A stretch of DNA of 64,000 nucleotides from assembly GCF_000006945.2 (NCBI RefSeq), contig NC_003197.2:2232001-2296000 (forward strand), read 5' to 3'. Made by a program: the position numbers and the translations under genes. Each line of letters opens with the position of its first letter. The first letter of the stretch is position 1. This document shows positions 36,827 through 45,919 of the stretch, piece by piece. The notes beneath the pieces were generated by a model, which worked only from the letters and a program-made list of their open reading frames with translations, made no database searches and was not told the DNA's origin. This DNA is from Salmonella enterica subsp. enterica serovar Typhimurium str. LT2 (GTDB taxonomy: Bacteria; Pseudomonadota; Gammaproteobacteria; Enterobacterales; Enterobacteriaceae).

Positions 36827-38263
36827 TCAGGAATGATAACCGCCGCCCAGCGCGCTGGTAAGCTGAATAGAGGCATCCAGCCACTGGCCCTGCAACAGCA
36901 AGCCGTTACACTGCTCGCGCAGTGCCGGGATTTTGGCCTCGCTCACGCGGGAACCCGCAATAATACCGGCATTAAAGCGCGCTTGCGCCAGACCGACCAC
37001 ACGCTGCGCGTCATGCTCAATCTGCTGCTGATGCTGATTTTTCTGCGCCAGCGTCTCTACCTGACTGGCGGCGCGCGCCACATCATTAACCGCATCTACC
37101 ACCGCTTTGTTGTAGTTGGCGATAGAAAGGTTGCTTTGCGCTTTGGCGATATCGAGGTTGGCATTCAGCCTGCCGCTGTCGAAAATCGGCAGCGTCAGCC
37201 CGCCGGTAATGCCATATTGCTGTGCGGAATGGCGGAACAGATCGCTCAGATGTAACGCATCCTGCTGTAAAAAAGCCATCAGATTGATATCGGGATAAAA
37301 CGCGGCCTTCGCGGCGTCAATGCTGCTCAACGAGGATTCAATGTACCAGTGCGCGGCCTGTAGATCCGCCCGGCGCGCCAGCAACGAATAGCCCAGTTGC
37401 GACGGTAACTGGCTTTCAACGGCGGGGAGACTCACCTGACGCAGCTTGAGCGCCGCCGATTGCGTATTGGTTAACGCGCTGAGCCGCGCTTCAATAACCT
37501 TCATTTTACCGTTAACGTCATTCAACTGCTGCTGGGTTTTGCTGGCGTCGATATCGGTCTCGACCCCTTCAACAGAAGAAGTAATACCGTGTTGATACAG
37601 CTCCCGGTTTACCGCCACCACGTTTTGCTGCTCATGCTCGATTTGCATCAGCACATTTTTCAGCGCTGCCTGTGTTTGCCACTCCCAGTAGAGTCGCGCC
37701 ACGCCGCTTGCCAGCAATTGTCGGGTCTGCTCCTGCTCCGCTTCGCGCGCTTTGACCGCCCCGATCCGCGCAGTAACTTCAGCGCGGTTTTTCCCCCATA
37801 AATCCAGATCCCAGCCCGCCGTCAGGCCGAATGTACCGTTGGTATACCACGGCCCGGTCGTTCCCGCCGCAGGGTCGGTAATCGCGAATGGCCCCATCAG
37901 CCCTTCCGCGGACATTCGCTGGCGCTCAATGTCGGCAGAAAAGTCGAGCTGCGGGCCGTCCTGCGCCTCAACCGCTTTCGCCTGCGCTTCCGCCAGTTGA
38001 ATACGCTGTTCAGCCACCTGCATATCCGGCGAATGCTGTATGGCATTATCGATCAGCGCGTCAAGCTGCGCATCGTGATACGCCTTCCACCACTGGCTAT
38101 CCGGCCAACCGTTTTTCAATGCCGCCGGCAGGCTGGAATCAACATGAGAAGAGGGCGTCTGCTGGGTCAGCGACTGGCGGGTATCGTGCATGGGGGCGCA
38201 ACCCGCCAGCAAAATAAAAAGCGGTAAGCTCGCTGTCGCGGCAAGGAAAGAATTACGATTCAT
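36827..38263 (-). CDS. mdtQ: MdtQ (YohG), outer-membrane efflux lipoprotein
   Basis: 478 residues. Lipoprotein signal with LLAGC (Cys22), then the two-repeat TolC-like OEP fold of RND outer membrane factors (ALIDNAIQHSPDMQVAEQRI; later GGLTLPIFDSGRLNANLDIA). It would form an outer-membrane channel for a tripartite efflux pump; no pump or adaptor gene is adjacent. In E. coli K-12 this locus is a pseudogene; here the frame is intact. Confidence 0.9.
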   Translation of the reverse strand: MNRNSFLAATASLPLFILLAGCAPMHDTRQSLTQQTPSSHVDSSLPAALKNGWPDSQWWKAYHDAQLDALIDNAIQHSPDMQVAEQRIQLAEAQAKAVEAQDGPQLDFSADIERQRMSAEGLMGPFAITDPAAGTTGPWYTNGTFGLTAGWDLDLWGKNRAEVTARIGAVKAREAEQEQTRQLLASGVARLYWEWQTQAALKNVLMQIEHEQQNVVAVNRELYQHGITSSVEGVETDIDASKTQQQLNDVNGKMKVIEARLSALTNTQSAALKLRQVSLPAVESQLPSQLGYSLLARRADLQAAHWYIESSLSSIDAAKAAFYPDINLMAFLQQDALHLSDLFRHSAQQYGITGGLTLPIFDSGRLNANLDIAKAQSNLSIANYNKAVVDAVNDVARAASQVETLAQKNQHQQQIEHDAQRVVGLAQARFNAGIIAGSRVSEAKIPALREQCNGLLLQGQWLDASIQLTSALGGGYHS

Positions 38264-38580
38264 GGAGGTGTTCTGATAAAAAAAGGTGCGCAGAGAGTAC
38301 GTCTTACGGCGATCTATTTTTTAGTTACGCGTGGCAATACATCATCAGACAACAAAAGACATATTTTGAAATTTATATGATTAGTAAATAATTTCATCTG
38401 ATACATTTTTTGATGTAATACTTCAATGAAAAGTCCCACTAACCCGTTCATAAATGAACGATTTTGCTGCAATACGCGCCAGCAGCCTTCATGAGTTAAA
38501 CGTCGCCGCGCCCAACAAAGCAGCAGATGGCTTAATACTTTCCTATACTTTGTTTGTATTTACCAATAAAGGGACAAACA
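38264..38580. other. 317-bp intergenic region between divergent mdtQ and yohP
   Basis: AT-rich. It contains a 16-bp perfect dyad, CGTTCAT-AA-ATGAACG (38445-38460), of the kind bound by TetR-type repressors, and a sigma-S-like CTATACTT (38543-38550) that would serve yohP. A 65-residue open frame starting at 38454 overlaps yohP out of frame and has no ribosome site, so I do not call it. Confidence 0.55.
38543..38550 (+). promoter_or_regulatory. Sigma-S-type -10 element of yohP
   Basis: CTATACTT matches the RpoS-preferred -10 (CTAYRCTT). It lies 31-38 bases upstream of the yohP ATG, giving a short leader with the ribosome site AAAGGGA. Confidence 0.5.
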
Positions 38581-38664
38581 ATGAAAATTCTTCTATGGGC
38601 AATCTTAATTATTTTTCTGATTGGGCTGTTGGTGGTAACGGGCGTGTTTAAGATGATTTTCTGA
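38581..38664 (+). CDS. yohP: YohP, 27-residue membrane protein
   Basis: ATG at 38581 preceded by AAAGGGAC, stop TGA at 38662. The translation, MKILLWAILIIFLIGLLVVT followed by GVFKMIF, is a single membrane helix and matches the known E. coli small protein YohP almost residue for residue. In E. coli it is known as a model for SRP-dependent insertion of tiny membrane proteins. The physiological role is unknown. Confidence 0.9.
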   Translation: MKILLWAILIIFLIGLLVVTGVFKMIF

Positions 38665-38721
38665 TTCCTGCGCCGGGCAGCGATAGTATCTGCCCGGCAC
38701 ACGTTCTGGACGCTGTAGAGA

Positions 38722-39660
38722 TTAGATTTTAATAGCCTGAATCGCCCGCGCAATCTCGGACGAACGGTTTAACGCCCGAATCGACTGAAAGAGTTCCGTC
38801 GCCTCAATATATTCCTTACGTAAATATCCCAGCCACTGTTTAATACGCGCGACATGATATAAACCGGTATCGCCCTGCTTTTCCAGTCGGGTATATTTTT
38901 GTAATAACGTCACCACTTCCGGCCACGGCATACGCGGCTCGTTATACTTCACCACCCGGCTCAGGTTAGGAATATTTAACGCCCCACGGCCAATCATCAC
39001 CGCATCGCAGCCGCTGGTCGCCATACATGCCTGCGCGCTCTGCCAGTCCAAGATTTCGCCATTCGCGATAACCGGAATAGTCAGACGCTGGCGTATTTCG
39101 CCGATCGCCTGCCAGTCGATATGCTCGGCGCGGTAGCCCTGCGCTTTGGTACGACCATGCACCACCAGTTCACTGGCGCCAGCCTGCTGCACCGCATCGG
39201 CGATTTCAAATTTTCTATCGCCGCTATCCCAGCCGAGACGCACTTTTACCGTCACCGGAAGATGCGACGGTACCGCGGCCCGCATCGCTTTCGCGCCCTG
39301 ATAGATGAGTTCGGGATCTTTGAGCAATGTCGCGCCGCCGCCGCTGCCGTTCACCACTTTTGACGGACAGCCGCAGTTCAGGTCCACGCCATACGATCCC
39401 AACGCCGTCGCCCGCGCGGCGTTTTCCGCCAGCCACTGCGGATGCTGGCCCAGAAGCTGAATACGCACCGGCGTGCCGGACGGCGTGCGGCTGGCGTGAT
39501 GCAACTCCGGGCAGATGCGATGAAACACTTTTACCGGCAGCAGCTGATCCACCACGCGCACAAATTCGGTGATGCAGAGATCGTAATCATTCACTTCGGT
39601 CAGCAGCTCGCGCACTAACGCGTCGAGCACGCCTTCCATCGGCGCCAGTAAAACACGCAT
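38722..39660 (-). CDS. dusC: DusC, tRNA-dihydrouridine(16) synthase
   Basis: 312 residues from ATG 39660 (MRVLLAPMEGVLD). FMN-dependent reduction of uridine 16 in tRNA. Family features: the LAPMEGV barrel start, the GCPSKVVNGSGGGA active-site segment with the catalytic Cys (about residue 98), HGRTKAQGY and VMIGRGALNIP. A terminator facing this way separates it from the upstream catabolic operon. Confidence 0.94.
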   Translation of the reverse strand: MRVLLAPMEGVLDALVRELLTEVNDYDLCITEFVRVVDQLLPVKVFHRICPELHHASRTPSGTPVRIQLLGQHPQWLAENAARATALGSYGVDLNCGCPSKVVNGSGGGATLLKDPELIYQGAKAMRAAVPSHLPVTVKVRLGWDSGDRKFEIADAVQQAGASELVVHGRTKAQGYRAEHIDWQAIGEIRQRLTIPVIANGEILDWQSAQACMATSGCDAVMIGRGALNIPNLSRVVKYNEPRMPWPEVVTLLQKYTRLEKQGDTGLYHVARIKQWLGYLRKEYIEATELFQSIRALNRSSEIARAIQAIKI

Positions 39661-39675
39661 ATCGGTATCCACAGC

Positions 39676-39704
39676 AAAAAAAGAGGCGCTATCATAACGC
39701 CTCT
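39676..39704 (-). terminator. Rho-independent terminator of the 3-hydroxybenzoate operon
   Basis: On the minus strand AGAGGCG and CGCCTCT arms (39682-39704) are followed by a run of seven T (39676-39682). It lies 65 bp after the last gene of the operon and 16 bp before the dusC start, so the dusC promoter must overlap it or dusC depends on read-through. Confidence 0.8.
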
Positions 39705-39768
39705 CTGCGATGAGCAAAACTTTTTGCCGGGTGGCGGCGCAAACGCCACGCTACGTCACGTAAAGTGC

Positions 39769-40968
39769 TCAACGCGGCTCAAGACAGTTATCTTCTTTCC
39801 AGCCGTACAGCCATTCGATACCGCGATAAAACGCCTCCTGCGATTTCCCTTTCCACAACAGATTACGCACCTGACGCTCCACCCCGGCGGCGTGATAGAG
39901 ACGCCCCATCTCGCGGGTAGACCAGACGATACGCGCCGTGCGGGGAATACGCACCGACTCATACAGCGCAAATGCCTGCTGCGCGTCGCCGTCGCAGCGT
40001 TCCAGCGCTTTGCCTAGCGTGACGGCGTCTTCCAGCGCCATACAGGCGCCCTGGGCCATATATTGCGCCACCGGATGCGCGGCGTCGCCCACCAGAGTGA
40101 TACGCTCGGTTCCCCATTTTGCGACCGGCTCGCGATCGGCGGTCGACCAGCGGCGCCAGGAGGTCGGCTTATCCAGCATCTGGCGCGGGCGGGGATGAAT
40201 GCCGGCAAAATAAGAGAGCACCTCTTCTTTACTGCCGTCTTTCACGCCCCACTCTTCTTGCTGGCGGCTGTGGAATGTCACCACCAGATTGTACTGTTGA
40301 CCTCCGCGTAGCGGATAATGGACCAGGTGACAATGCGGGCCTGCCCACAGCACCGGTGCGTTAATACGTAAATCGTCCGGCATATCGTCGCAATCAATCA
40401 CCGCCCGATAGACTACATGCCCCGTTACGCGCGGCGCGTCGCCGAGTAAACTTTGCCGCACGACCGATTTAACGCCGTCGCAGCCCACGAGAATATCCGC
40501 CGTCCAGCTATTTCCCTGCTCATCAAACACCGTAACGTCATCCGGCGTCTGGCGGATATCGACAATATGGGTCGAGGTACGATACTCCACGCCAGGGTGC
40601 GTCAGCACCGCTTCCCATACCGTTGCATGAATATCTACCCGGTGAATTACCGCATACGGCCCGCCAAAATGGTCGCGGAACGCCTGTCCGGTTTCAATGC
40701 ATACCACTTCTTCGGCATTCACGGCATCCATCATGGTAATGTGATCGGTAAACACCGCACGCTGGCGGGCAACATCGCCCACACCGAGACTATCCAGCGC
40801 CGAAAAAGCGTTCGGCCCAAGCTGAATACCCGCGCCAATCTCGCCAATTTCGTGCGCTTTTTCCAACAGCATGACTTTTATTCCCTGGCGCGCCAGCGAC
40901 AGCGCGGTCGCCGCGCCGCCGATTCCGCCACCTACAATAATTGCGCTTGTCACGTGAGTCATGGTCAT
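39769..40968 (-). CDS. mhbM: 3-hydroxybenzoate 6-hydroxylase (MhbM-type)
   Basis: 399 residues. A class A flavoprotein monooxygenase: GGGIGGAATALSLARQG (FAD Rossmann motif, about 13-29), the DG motif in VGCDGVKSVVRQ (about 160-171) and GDAAHP (about 290-295). It would convert 3-hydroxybenzoate to gentisate with NADH and O2. The assignment follows from the clustering with gentisate dioxygenase and maleylpyruvate isomerase, as in the Klebsiella mhb cluster; salicylate hydroxylase is the closest alternative, but its product catechol would not feed this pathway. Last gene of the operon. Confidence 0.85.
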   Translation of the reverse strand: MTMTHVTSAIIVGGGIGGAATALSLARQGIKVMLLEKAHEIGEIGAGIQLGPNAFSALDSLGVGDVARQRAVFTDHITMMDAVNAEEVVCIETGQAFRDHFGGPYAVIHRVDIHATVWEAVLTHPGVEYRTSTHIVDIRQTPDDVTVFDEQGNSWTADILVGCDGVKSVVRQSLLGDAPRVTGHVVYRAVIDCDDMPDDLRINAPVLWAGPHCHLVHYPLRGGQQYNLVVTFHSRQQEEWGVKDGSKEEVLSYFAGIHPRPRQMLDKPTSWRRWSTADREPVAKWGTERITLVGDAAHPVAQYMAQGACMALEDAVTLGKALERCDGDAQQAFALYESVRIPRTARIVWSTREMGRLYHAAGVERQVRNLLWKGKSQEAFYRGIEWLYGWKEDNCLEPR

Positions 40969-40976
40969 TCTCCTTT

Positions 40977-41621
40977 TCAGGCCGGGATTTTATCTTGTTG
41001 ATTTTCCGGCGCGGCGGCAATAAACGCCGGTAGCTGTACGCAGGCGTCATAAACGGCTTTACAGCGCGGATAGCCTGATAAATCGCAGCCCATCCTGAGC
41101 GCATTCGCCCACTGAGGAATCAGGCAGCAGTCCGCAAGGCCTGGCGCGTCGCCCACGCAGAATCGTCCGGACTGACTTTTACGCAATAGCTGCTCTACCG
41201 CGCTTAACCCTTGCTGTATCCAGTGGGCGTACCAGCGTTTTTTATCCTCTTCGCTAACCTTCAGCTCATCGGTCAGGTAGCGCAACACGCGCATGTTATT
41301 GATTGGGTGTATATCGCAGGCGATAGCGTAGACAATTTCCAGCGCCTGGCTGCGCGCCGGGTCGCTCGTCGGCAGCAGCGGCGTTTGCGGAAAATGTCGG
41401 TCCAGCCAGTCGACGATGGCCAGCGATTGCCCCAACGATTCGCCGTCATCAGTGACCAGCGTCGGCACCAGGCCTACCGGATTCATCCGTCGGTAGGCCA
41501 GCGCATTCTGCTGGCCGATACGAATATTGACGCCCACCGTCTGGTAATCAATCCCCTTTAACGCCAGCGCAATACGTACACGATAAGACGCCGAACTATT
41601 AAAGAAACTGTACAGCTTCAT
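40977..41621 (-). CDS. mhbI: Maleylpyruvate isomerase, zeta-class glutathione S-transferase fold
   Basis: 214 residues. Zeta GST features: FFNSSASYRVRIALALKGI (about 6-24), GQSLAIVDWLD (GSH site, about 64-74) and CDIHPINNMRVLRYL (about 102-116), the last being characteristic of maleylpyruvate/maleylacetoacetate isomerases. The usual SSC cysteine is replaced by Ala, as tolerated in bacterial maleylpyruvate isomerases. GSH-dependent cis-trans isomerisation of maleylpyruvate to fumarylpyruvate. Eight bases from each neighbour. Confidence 0.86.
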   Translation of the reverse strand: MKLYSFFNSSASYRVRIALALKGIDYQTVGVNIRIGQQNALAYRRMNPVGLVPTLVTDDGESLGQSLAIVDWLDRHFPQTPLLPTSDPARSQALEIVYAIACDIHPINNMRVLRYLTDELKVSEEDKKRWYAHWIQQGLSAVEQLLRKSQSGRFCVGDAPGLADCCLIPQWANALRMGCDLSGYPRCKAVYDACVQLPAFIAAAPENQQDKIPA

Positions 41622-41629
41622 CGTTCACC

Positions 41630-42331
41630 TCAGACAATTTTCACAGCAATCGGCGTCAGACCTTCTACGTTCCCGGTGATGACATCCCCTTTCACCACTG
41701 CGCCCACCCCCTCTGGCGTACCGGTGAAAATTAAATCGCCTGGCTGCAATTCAAAGAAGCCGGACAAATAGCTGATGGTTTCATTCACCGACCAAATCAG
41801 GTGACGAATATCGCTGCGTTGATGGTCTTCGCCGTTAACCTGTAGCCAAATAGGGGCGTTATCCACATTATGCGTTTCAGCGGCTTTGTGTAATGGCGCA
41901 ATGGGCGCGGAGAGATCGAACGCTTTGCCGATTTCCCACGGGCGTCCCATCTGACGCATTTCCATCTGACGATCGCGACGCGTCATGTCCAGACCGGTGG
42001 CGTATCCCCAGACATATTCATGGGCTTTTTCCAGCGGAATATCGCTCCCCTTTTTACCAATCGCCACCACCAGCTCAATTTCATAATGGTAGTTATCGGT
42101 CTGCGCCGGATACGGCAGTTCCAGGGTATCCCCCGCCGCTACCGGGACCACAGCGTCCGCTGGTTTACAAAAGAAGAACGGCGGTTCGCGATCGGGATCA
42201 AAGCCCATTTCACGGGCATGGGCGGCATAGTTGCGACCCACGCAGTAAACGCGACGTACCGGAAACTGCTCATCACTGCCCGCCACGGGTACTGTTACCG
42301 GGGCCTGCGGCTGGAATACATATTTGGTCAT
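41630..42331 (-). CDS. mhbH: Fumarylpyruvate hydrolase (FAH family)
   Basis: 233 residues with the fumarylacetoacetate hydrolase core: RVYCVGRNYAAHAREM (about 27-42), the metal-binding EIELVVAIGK (about 78-88) and DLIFTGTPEGVGAV (about 200-213). It would hydrolyse fumarylpyruvate to fumarate and pyruvate, the last step of the gentisate route. In operon between the isomerase and the dioxygenase. Confidence 0.88.
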   Translation of the reverse strand: MTKYVFQPQAPVTVPVAGSDEQFPVRRVYCVGRNYAAHAREMGFDPDREPPFFFCKPADAVVPVAAGDTLELPYPAQTDNYHYEIELVVAIGKKGSDIPLEKAHEYVWGYATGLDMTRRDRQMEMRQMGRPWEIGKAFDLSAPIAPLHKAAETHNVDNAPIWLQVNGEDHQRSDIRHLIWSVNETISYLSGFFELQPGDLIFTGTPEGVGAVVKGDVITGNVEGLTPIAVKIV

Positions 42332-42346
42332 GTTCTCTCTCCCTAA

Positions 42347-43384
42347 TTAATAACGTGCTTCGCGGAACAGCCCCAGGGCTTCCTGAACCGGCTTGTCCGA
42401 AAAACTGAATAACACCGTGTCTTCGCTGCTGCGAAACGACACCTCATGCCAGGTCGGCGCCACAAAAATGTCTTTTGCGGAAAAATGAAAAGTTTCGTTG
42501 CCGATAGTGACCTGCCCTGCCCCTTCAACGACGTGGTAGATAGTGCTGTCGGTGCTCCGCGCCACACGCGAGGCAAAGCCTTTTGGCAGCAGTTGCAGGA
42601 ACGCGCCCATCGACGGCATCGGATAACCGCCGGTGACGGGATTAACGTAACGCAGCTTGTAGCCTTCCCACTCATCCGGATCGCCCATACGGGTCAGATC
42701 GTGCAACGCCTCGCGACTGCGGTCGTAACGGTAGTTGAAAATCGGCGACGAGTTCCCGCGCTGGTGGCGCAGCGGCAGCATATTCGCTGCATAGCGCGGC
42801 AGATAATCGCCCTCTTTTCGCGTCACCGGCTGCTGATCTTCGGGATAGTCTTCCGCAAAACCACAGCCCAGGAGATTGACTAACGGCAGATCCAGACCAT
42901 CCAGCCATACCACCGGCTCTGATCCCGGATTACCATGATCGTGCCAGCGCCACTGCGGCGTCAGGATAAAATCGCCGGTATGCATTGGCGTGCGCTCGCC
43001 GTCCACCGCGGTAAATGCGCCTTTACCTTCGACGATAAAACGCAGCGCCGACTGGTTATGGCGATGACTCGGCGCGACTTCGCCGGGCAGGATCAGCTGT
43101 AAACCAGCGTATAAGGTCGCCGTGATCGACGACTGACCGCGCAATGCCGGATTTTCCAGCACCAGCACCCGGCGGATCGCCTCTTTCGCGCCAATGACAT
43201 TGCCGCTTTCCATCAGTAGCGGACGAATTTCCTGATAATTCCAGTAGGCCGGCGCGCAGTTGGCGTTTGGCGTCTGCGGTACCAGGTGATGTAACGATTC
43301 CCACAGCGGCGTCAGATTCTGCCCGGAAATATGCTGGTAATACTGCTGACGGCTATCTTTTACGTTCTGATTTATTTCAGACAT
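42347..43384 (-). CDS. mhbD: Gentisate 1,2-dioxygenase
   Basis: 345 residues, a bicupin. The Fe(II) site in the N-terminal cupin is seen as PSHRHNQSALRFIVEGKGAF (about residues 101-120, H-x-H) with the third His in WRWHDHGN (about 144-151). A second cupin lies in the C-terminal half (YHVVEGAGQV). It cleaves gentisate between C1 and C2 to maleylpyruvate using O2. Second gene of the operon, 11 bp after the transporter. Confidence 0.9.
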   Translation of the reverse strand: MSEINQNVKDSRQQYYQHISGQNLTPLWESLHHLVPQTPNANCAPAYWNYQEIRPLLMESGNVIGAKEAIRRVLVLENPALRGQSSITATLYAGLQLILPGEVAPSHRHNQSALRFIVEGKGAFTAVDGERTPMHTGDFILTPQWRWHDHGNPGSEPVVWLDGLDLPLVNLLGCGFAEDYPEDQQPVTRKEGDYLPRYAANMLPLRHQRGNSSPIFNYRYDRSREALHDLTRMGDPDEWEGYKLRYVNPVTGGYPMPSMGAFLQLLPKGFASRVARSTDSTIYHVVEGAGQVTIGNETFHFSAKDIFVAPTWHEVSFRSSEDTVLFSFSDKPVQEALGLFREARY

Positions 43385-43395
43385 GGAGATTCTCC

Positions 43396-44754
43396 TTATT
43401 CGTTTACGACGCTGGCACGCGGCAGGTCGTCAGGTACAGAAATCGAAAGGCGGACAACCACTGTCAGCAGGGTAAGCATTACCGCGCTGATAGCCGCCGG
43501 AATAGCAATGACAAAAAACAACGTATCGAAAGAGAAATTGAGGGCCATCATCATGCCGCCGGAGAGCGAACCGACAATCGCCCCGCAGCGTCCAATGGCG
43601 TTCGACCAGCTCACGCCCGTCGCCCGACTTTGGGTGGGGTACAGCGTCGCCGTCAGAGCATTCAGCCCGACCTGGGAACCGCTAATACCGATGCCGGTAC
43701 CAAAAATCGCCAGCGCCATCAGCCAAAGGCCGTTTTCGCTCAGGCCTATCATGACAATGCAAACTGCGCCCAGCGCATAGCTCACCGCCAGTACCCGGAA
43801 CGGGTTAAGCCGGTCCATCAACACGCCGAGTAACAGCGCGCCAAGCGTGCCGCCAACCTGGAATGCGGCAGTCACCCACGACGCCTGTTGCAGATCAATA
43901 CCTCGATGGTTAAGTAACGTCGGCATCCAGCTGGAAAGCAGATAGATAATGAGCAGGCTCATAAAGAACACCACCCATAACATCAGGGTAATGACAAGCT
44001 GTCGCCCGGCAAAAAGCTGGCGAATACTGCCTTTGGCGACGGCTGCCGTCTCATGCAGAAAGAATTGCGTATCGTGATAGCGCTCGCCGGTAATGGCGCT
44101 GACCGTCCGGGCGACAACGGCTTGCGGTAGTTGGCGACGTACCTGCCAGCGGGGAGATTCCGGCAGCGCGAACAGCAGGCCGAAAAACAGCATCAAAGGC
44201 AAGATGCCGCCTAGCGCCAGAATTCCGTGCCAGCCAATCAGCGGCACCAGTTGCGCGCTCACAATCCCGCCCATCGCCGACCCCAGGGTAAAACCGCAGA
44301 ACATCAGCGTGACCAGCGCTCCGCGTCGACGAGCGGGAAGGTATTCCGACGTCATGGTGATGGTATTCGGCATCGCTCCGCCCAGTCCCAGACCGGTTAA
44401 GAAGCGCAGCAACACCAGGGTTTCTATATCCGGCGAGAAAGCGGAAAGCAGGCTCAATGCGCCGAATAGCGCCACGCAAAGCTCAATGACCCGCTTGCGG
44501 CCAAAGCGATCCGCCAGCGGCCCGCATAGCAGCGCGCCGGCCGTAAGCCCCAGCAGCCCTGCGCCAAACAGCGGCGCAAGTTCGCTGGCGCTTAGCTGCC
44601 AGTGGGTACGAATATCCGGGGCGATGAAGCCAATCGCGGCGGTGTCGAAACCGTCGAGCATAACCACCAGAAAACAGCAGATGATAACGCGCCACTGCAT
44701 TTTGCCGACGGGCGCGGCATCAATAAGGGCTTGTAGATCACGTCGTTGAGTCAT
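43396..44754 (-). CDS. mhbT: Aromatic acid:H+ symporter (AAHS family, MFS)
   Basis: 452 residues with 12 hydrophobic segments. AAHS signatures: LDGFDTAAIGFIAP in helix 1 (Asp pair essential in PcaK/BenK relatives) and the MFS loop GPLADRFGRKRVIE. First gene of the catabolic operon, so probably the importer of 3-hydroxybenzoate or gentisate. Divergent from the LysR gene with 125 bp between starts. Confidence 0.9.
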   Translation of the reverse strand: MTQRRDLQALIDAAPVGKMQWRVIICCFLVVMLDGFDTAAIGFIAPDIRTHWQLSASELAPLFGAGLLGLTAGALLCGPLADRFGRKRVIELCVALFGALSLLSAFSPDIETLVLLRFLTGLGLGGAMPNTITMTSEYLPARRRGALVTLMFCGFTLGSAMGGIVSAQLVPLIGWHGILALGGILPLMLFFGLLFALPESPRWQVRRQLPQAVVARTVSAITGERYHDTQFFLHETAAVAKGSIRQLFAGRQLVITLMLWVVFFMSLLIIYLLSSWMPTLLNHRGIDLQQASWVTAAFQVGGTLGALLLGVLMDRLNPFRVLAVSYALGAVCIVMIGLSENGLWLMALAIFGTGIGISGSQVGLNALTATLYPTQSRATGVSWSNAIGRCGAIVGSLSGGMMMALNFSFDTLFFVIAIPAAISAVMLTLLTVVVRLSISVPDDLPRASVVNE

Positions 44755-44879
44755 AGCTAATGCCTCAGTGCAGGGAGATAGATGTTGTTTTTATGTTTGC
44801 TATGTTACGAGTTTGTAGAGTGAGCGATAAAATGTACAATGGCTTTTCAGGCAGAGACATAACCTGGAGGTTATAGCGA

Positions 44880-45788
44880 ATGGCGAACTGGGCGCAGAAA
44901 TTGAAATTACATCACCTGCAAACGCTGGTTGCGCTGGGCGAACAGGGCAACCTGACGCACGTCGCCCGGATGATGAATATCTCCCAGCCGGCGCTATCGA
45001 AGTGGCTATCTCAACTCGAAGATGAGATAGGCATCACGCTTTTTGAGCGCCACAGTAAAGGACTACGCCCCTCGGAAGGCGGTAAATTACTGCTCCAGCA
45101 CGCCCAGCGCCTAATTAACGATCTGGAGCGTTCACAGTATGAAATCGCCCGTTTCAAGCAGGGCGGCCTGGTTGGCAGCCTGAAGATCGGCTGTTCGCCC
45201 GTGGCGACTGACTGCGTATCACAGGCGATTCTGAGCCTGCTTAACGAAATGCCGACGCTGCATCTGAATATTGAAGAGAAGGTAATGACGCCGCTGCTGC
45301 ACGATTTGCTTGCCGGTCAGGTGGATGTGGTGGTAGGGCGTGTCGGCGGCCGCGCCCTGCAACTGCCGCTTAATTATCAGGTACTTTATACCGAGCCGGT
45401 CTGCTTTGTGGCGCGTCCGCACCATCCGCTGGCCGCGCGAGCGCAGATCGCCTGGAGCGATCTGGCGCACTGGCGGTGGATAGTCTGGCCAACCGGCACC
45501 CCTATTCGCATCAGTATTGATAACGCCCTCGTCGATAATGGCGTCATGCTCCCGGAAAACACCATTGAATCGGCGTCAATGAACGTCAGCACCAATTTGC
45601 TGCAAAGCAGCGATATGATCTCTATTCTTTCTTTACGGCTGGCGCAACGCTATGCCAGCCAGGGGCAACTGGCGATTTTAAACTTGCCAAAAATTGAGCA
45701 AAAAGGCAGCGTAGGGATGTTCTGGCGTAAGAATGAGACGCCGTCTTTGGCCCTGAGTCGCTTTTTGTATTTTTTAGCCCAGGTTTAG
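44880..45788 (+). CDS. mhbR: LysR-family regulator of the 3-hydroxybenzoate operon
   Basis: 302 residues: N-terminal helix-turn-helix (HHLQTLVALGEQGNLTHVAR; NISQPALSKWLSQLE) and a periplasmic-binding-like effector domain. It has GGAGG 10 bases before the ATG. The divergent position beside the transporter-first operon is the classic LysR arrangement; the inducer is likely 3-hydroxybenzoate or gentisate. The 125-bp gap 44755-44879 must hold its operator. Confidence 0.87.
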   Translation: MANWAQKLKLHHLQTLVALGEQGNLTHVARMMNISQPALSKWLSQLEDEIGITLFERHSKGLRPSEGGKLLLQHAQRLINDLERSQYEIARFKQGGLVGSLKIGCSPVATDCVSQAILSLLNEMPTLHLNIEEKVMTPLLHDLLAGQVDVVVGRVGGRALQLPLNYQVLYTEPVCFVARPHHPLAARAQIAWSDLAHWRWIVWPTGTPIRISIDNALVDNGVMLPENTIESASMNVSTNLLQSSDMISILSLRLAQRYASQGQLAILNLPKIEQKGSVGMFWRKNETPSLALSRFLYFLAQV

Positions 45789-45919
45789 CGCCGCCGACCA
45801 GGGGCATTGCCCGATGTTCCTGCTGTCTATACCCACTATGCTAAGAATTCATGATGTGATCGGTAGCACGTTTTAACGTTTAATTGTATGATGAATCCAT
45901 CTCATCAAGGGCTTTAAAC

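Noticed and set aside
38454..38651. 65-residue open frame over yohP
   Set aside because: Out of frame with yohP and without ribosome site; yohP itself has a good one and matches a known protein.
41561..41621. Loss of the zeta-GST cysteine in the maleylpyruvate isomerase as a sign of inactivity
   Set aside because: Bacterial maleylpyruvate isomerases of this type are active without that cysteine, so I did not treat it as a defect.
43267..43833. 188-residue frame opposite the gentisate genes
   Set aside because: Spans the junction of two real genes on the other strand; composition is that of a shadow frame.
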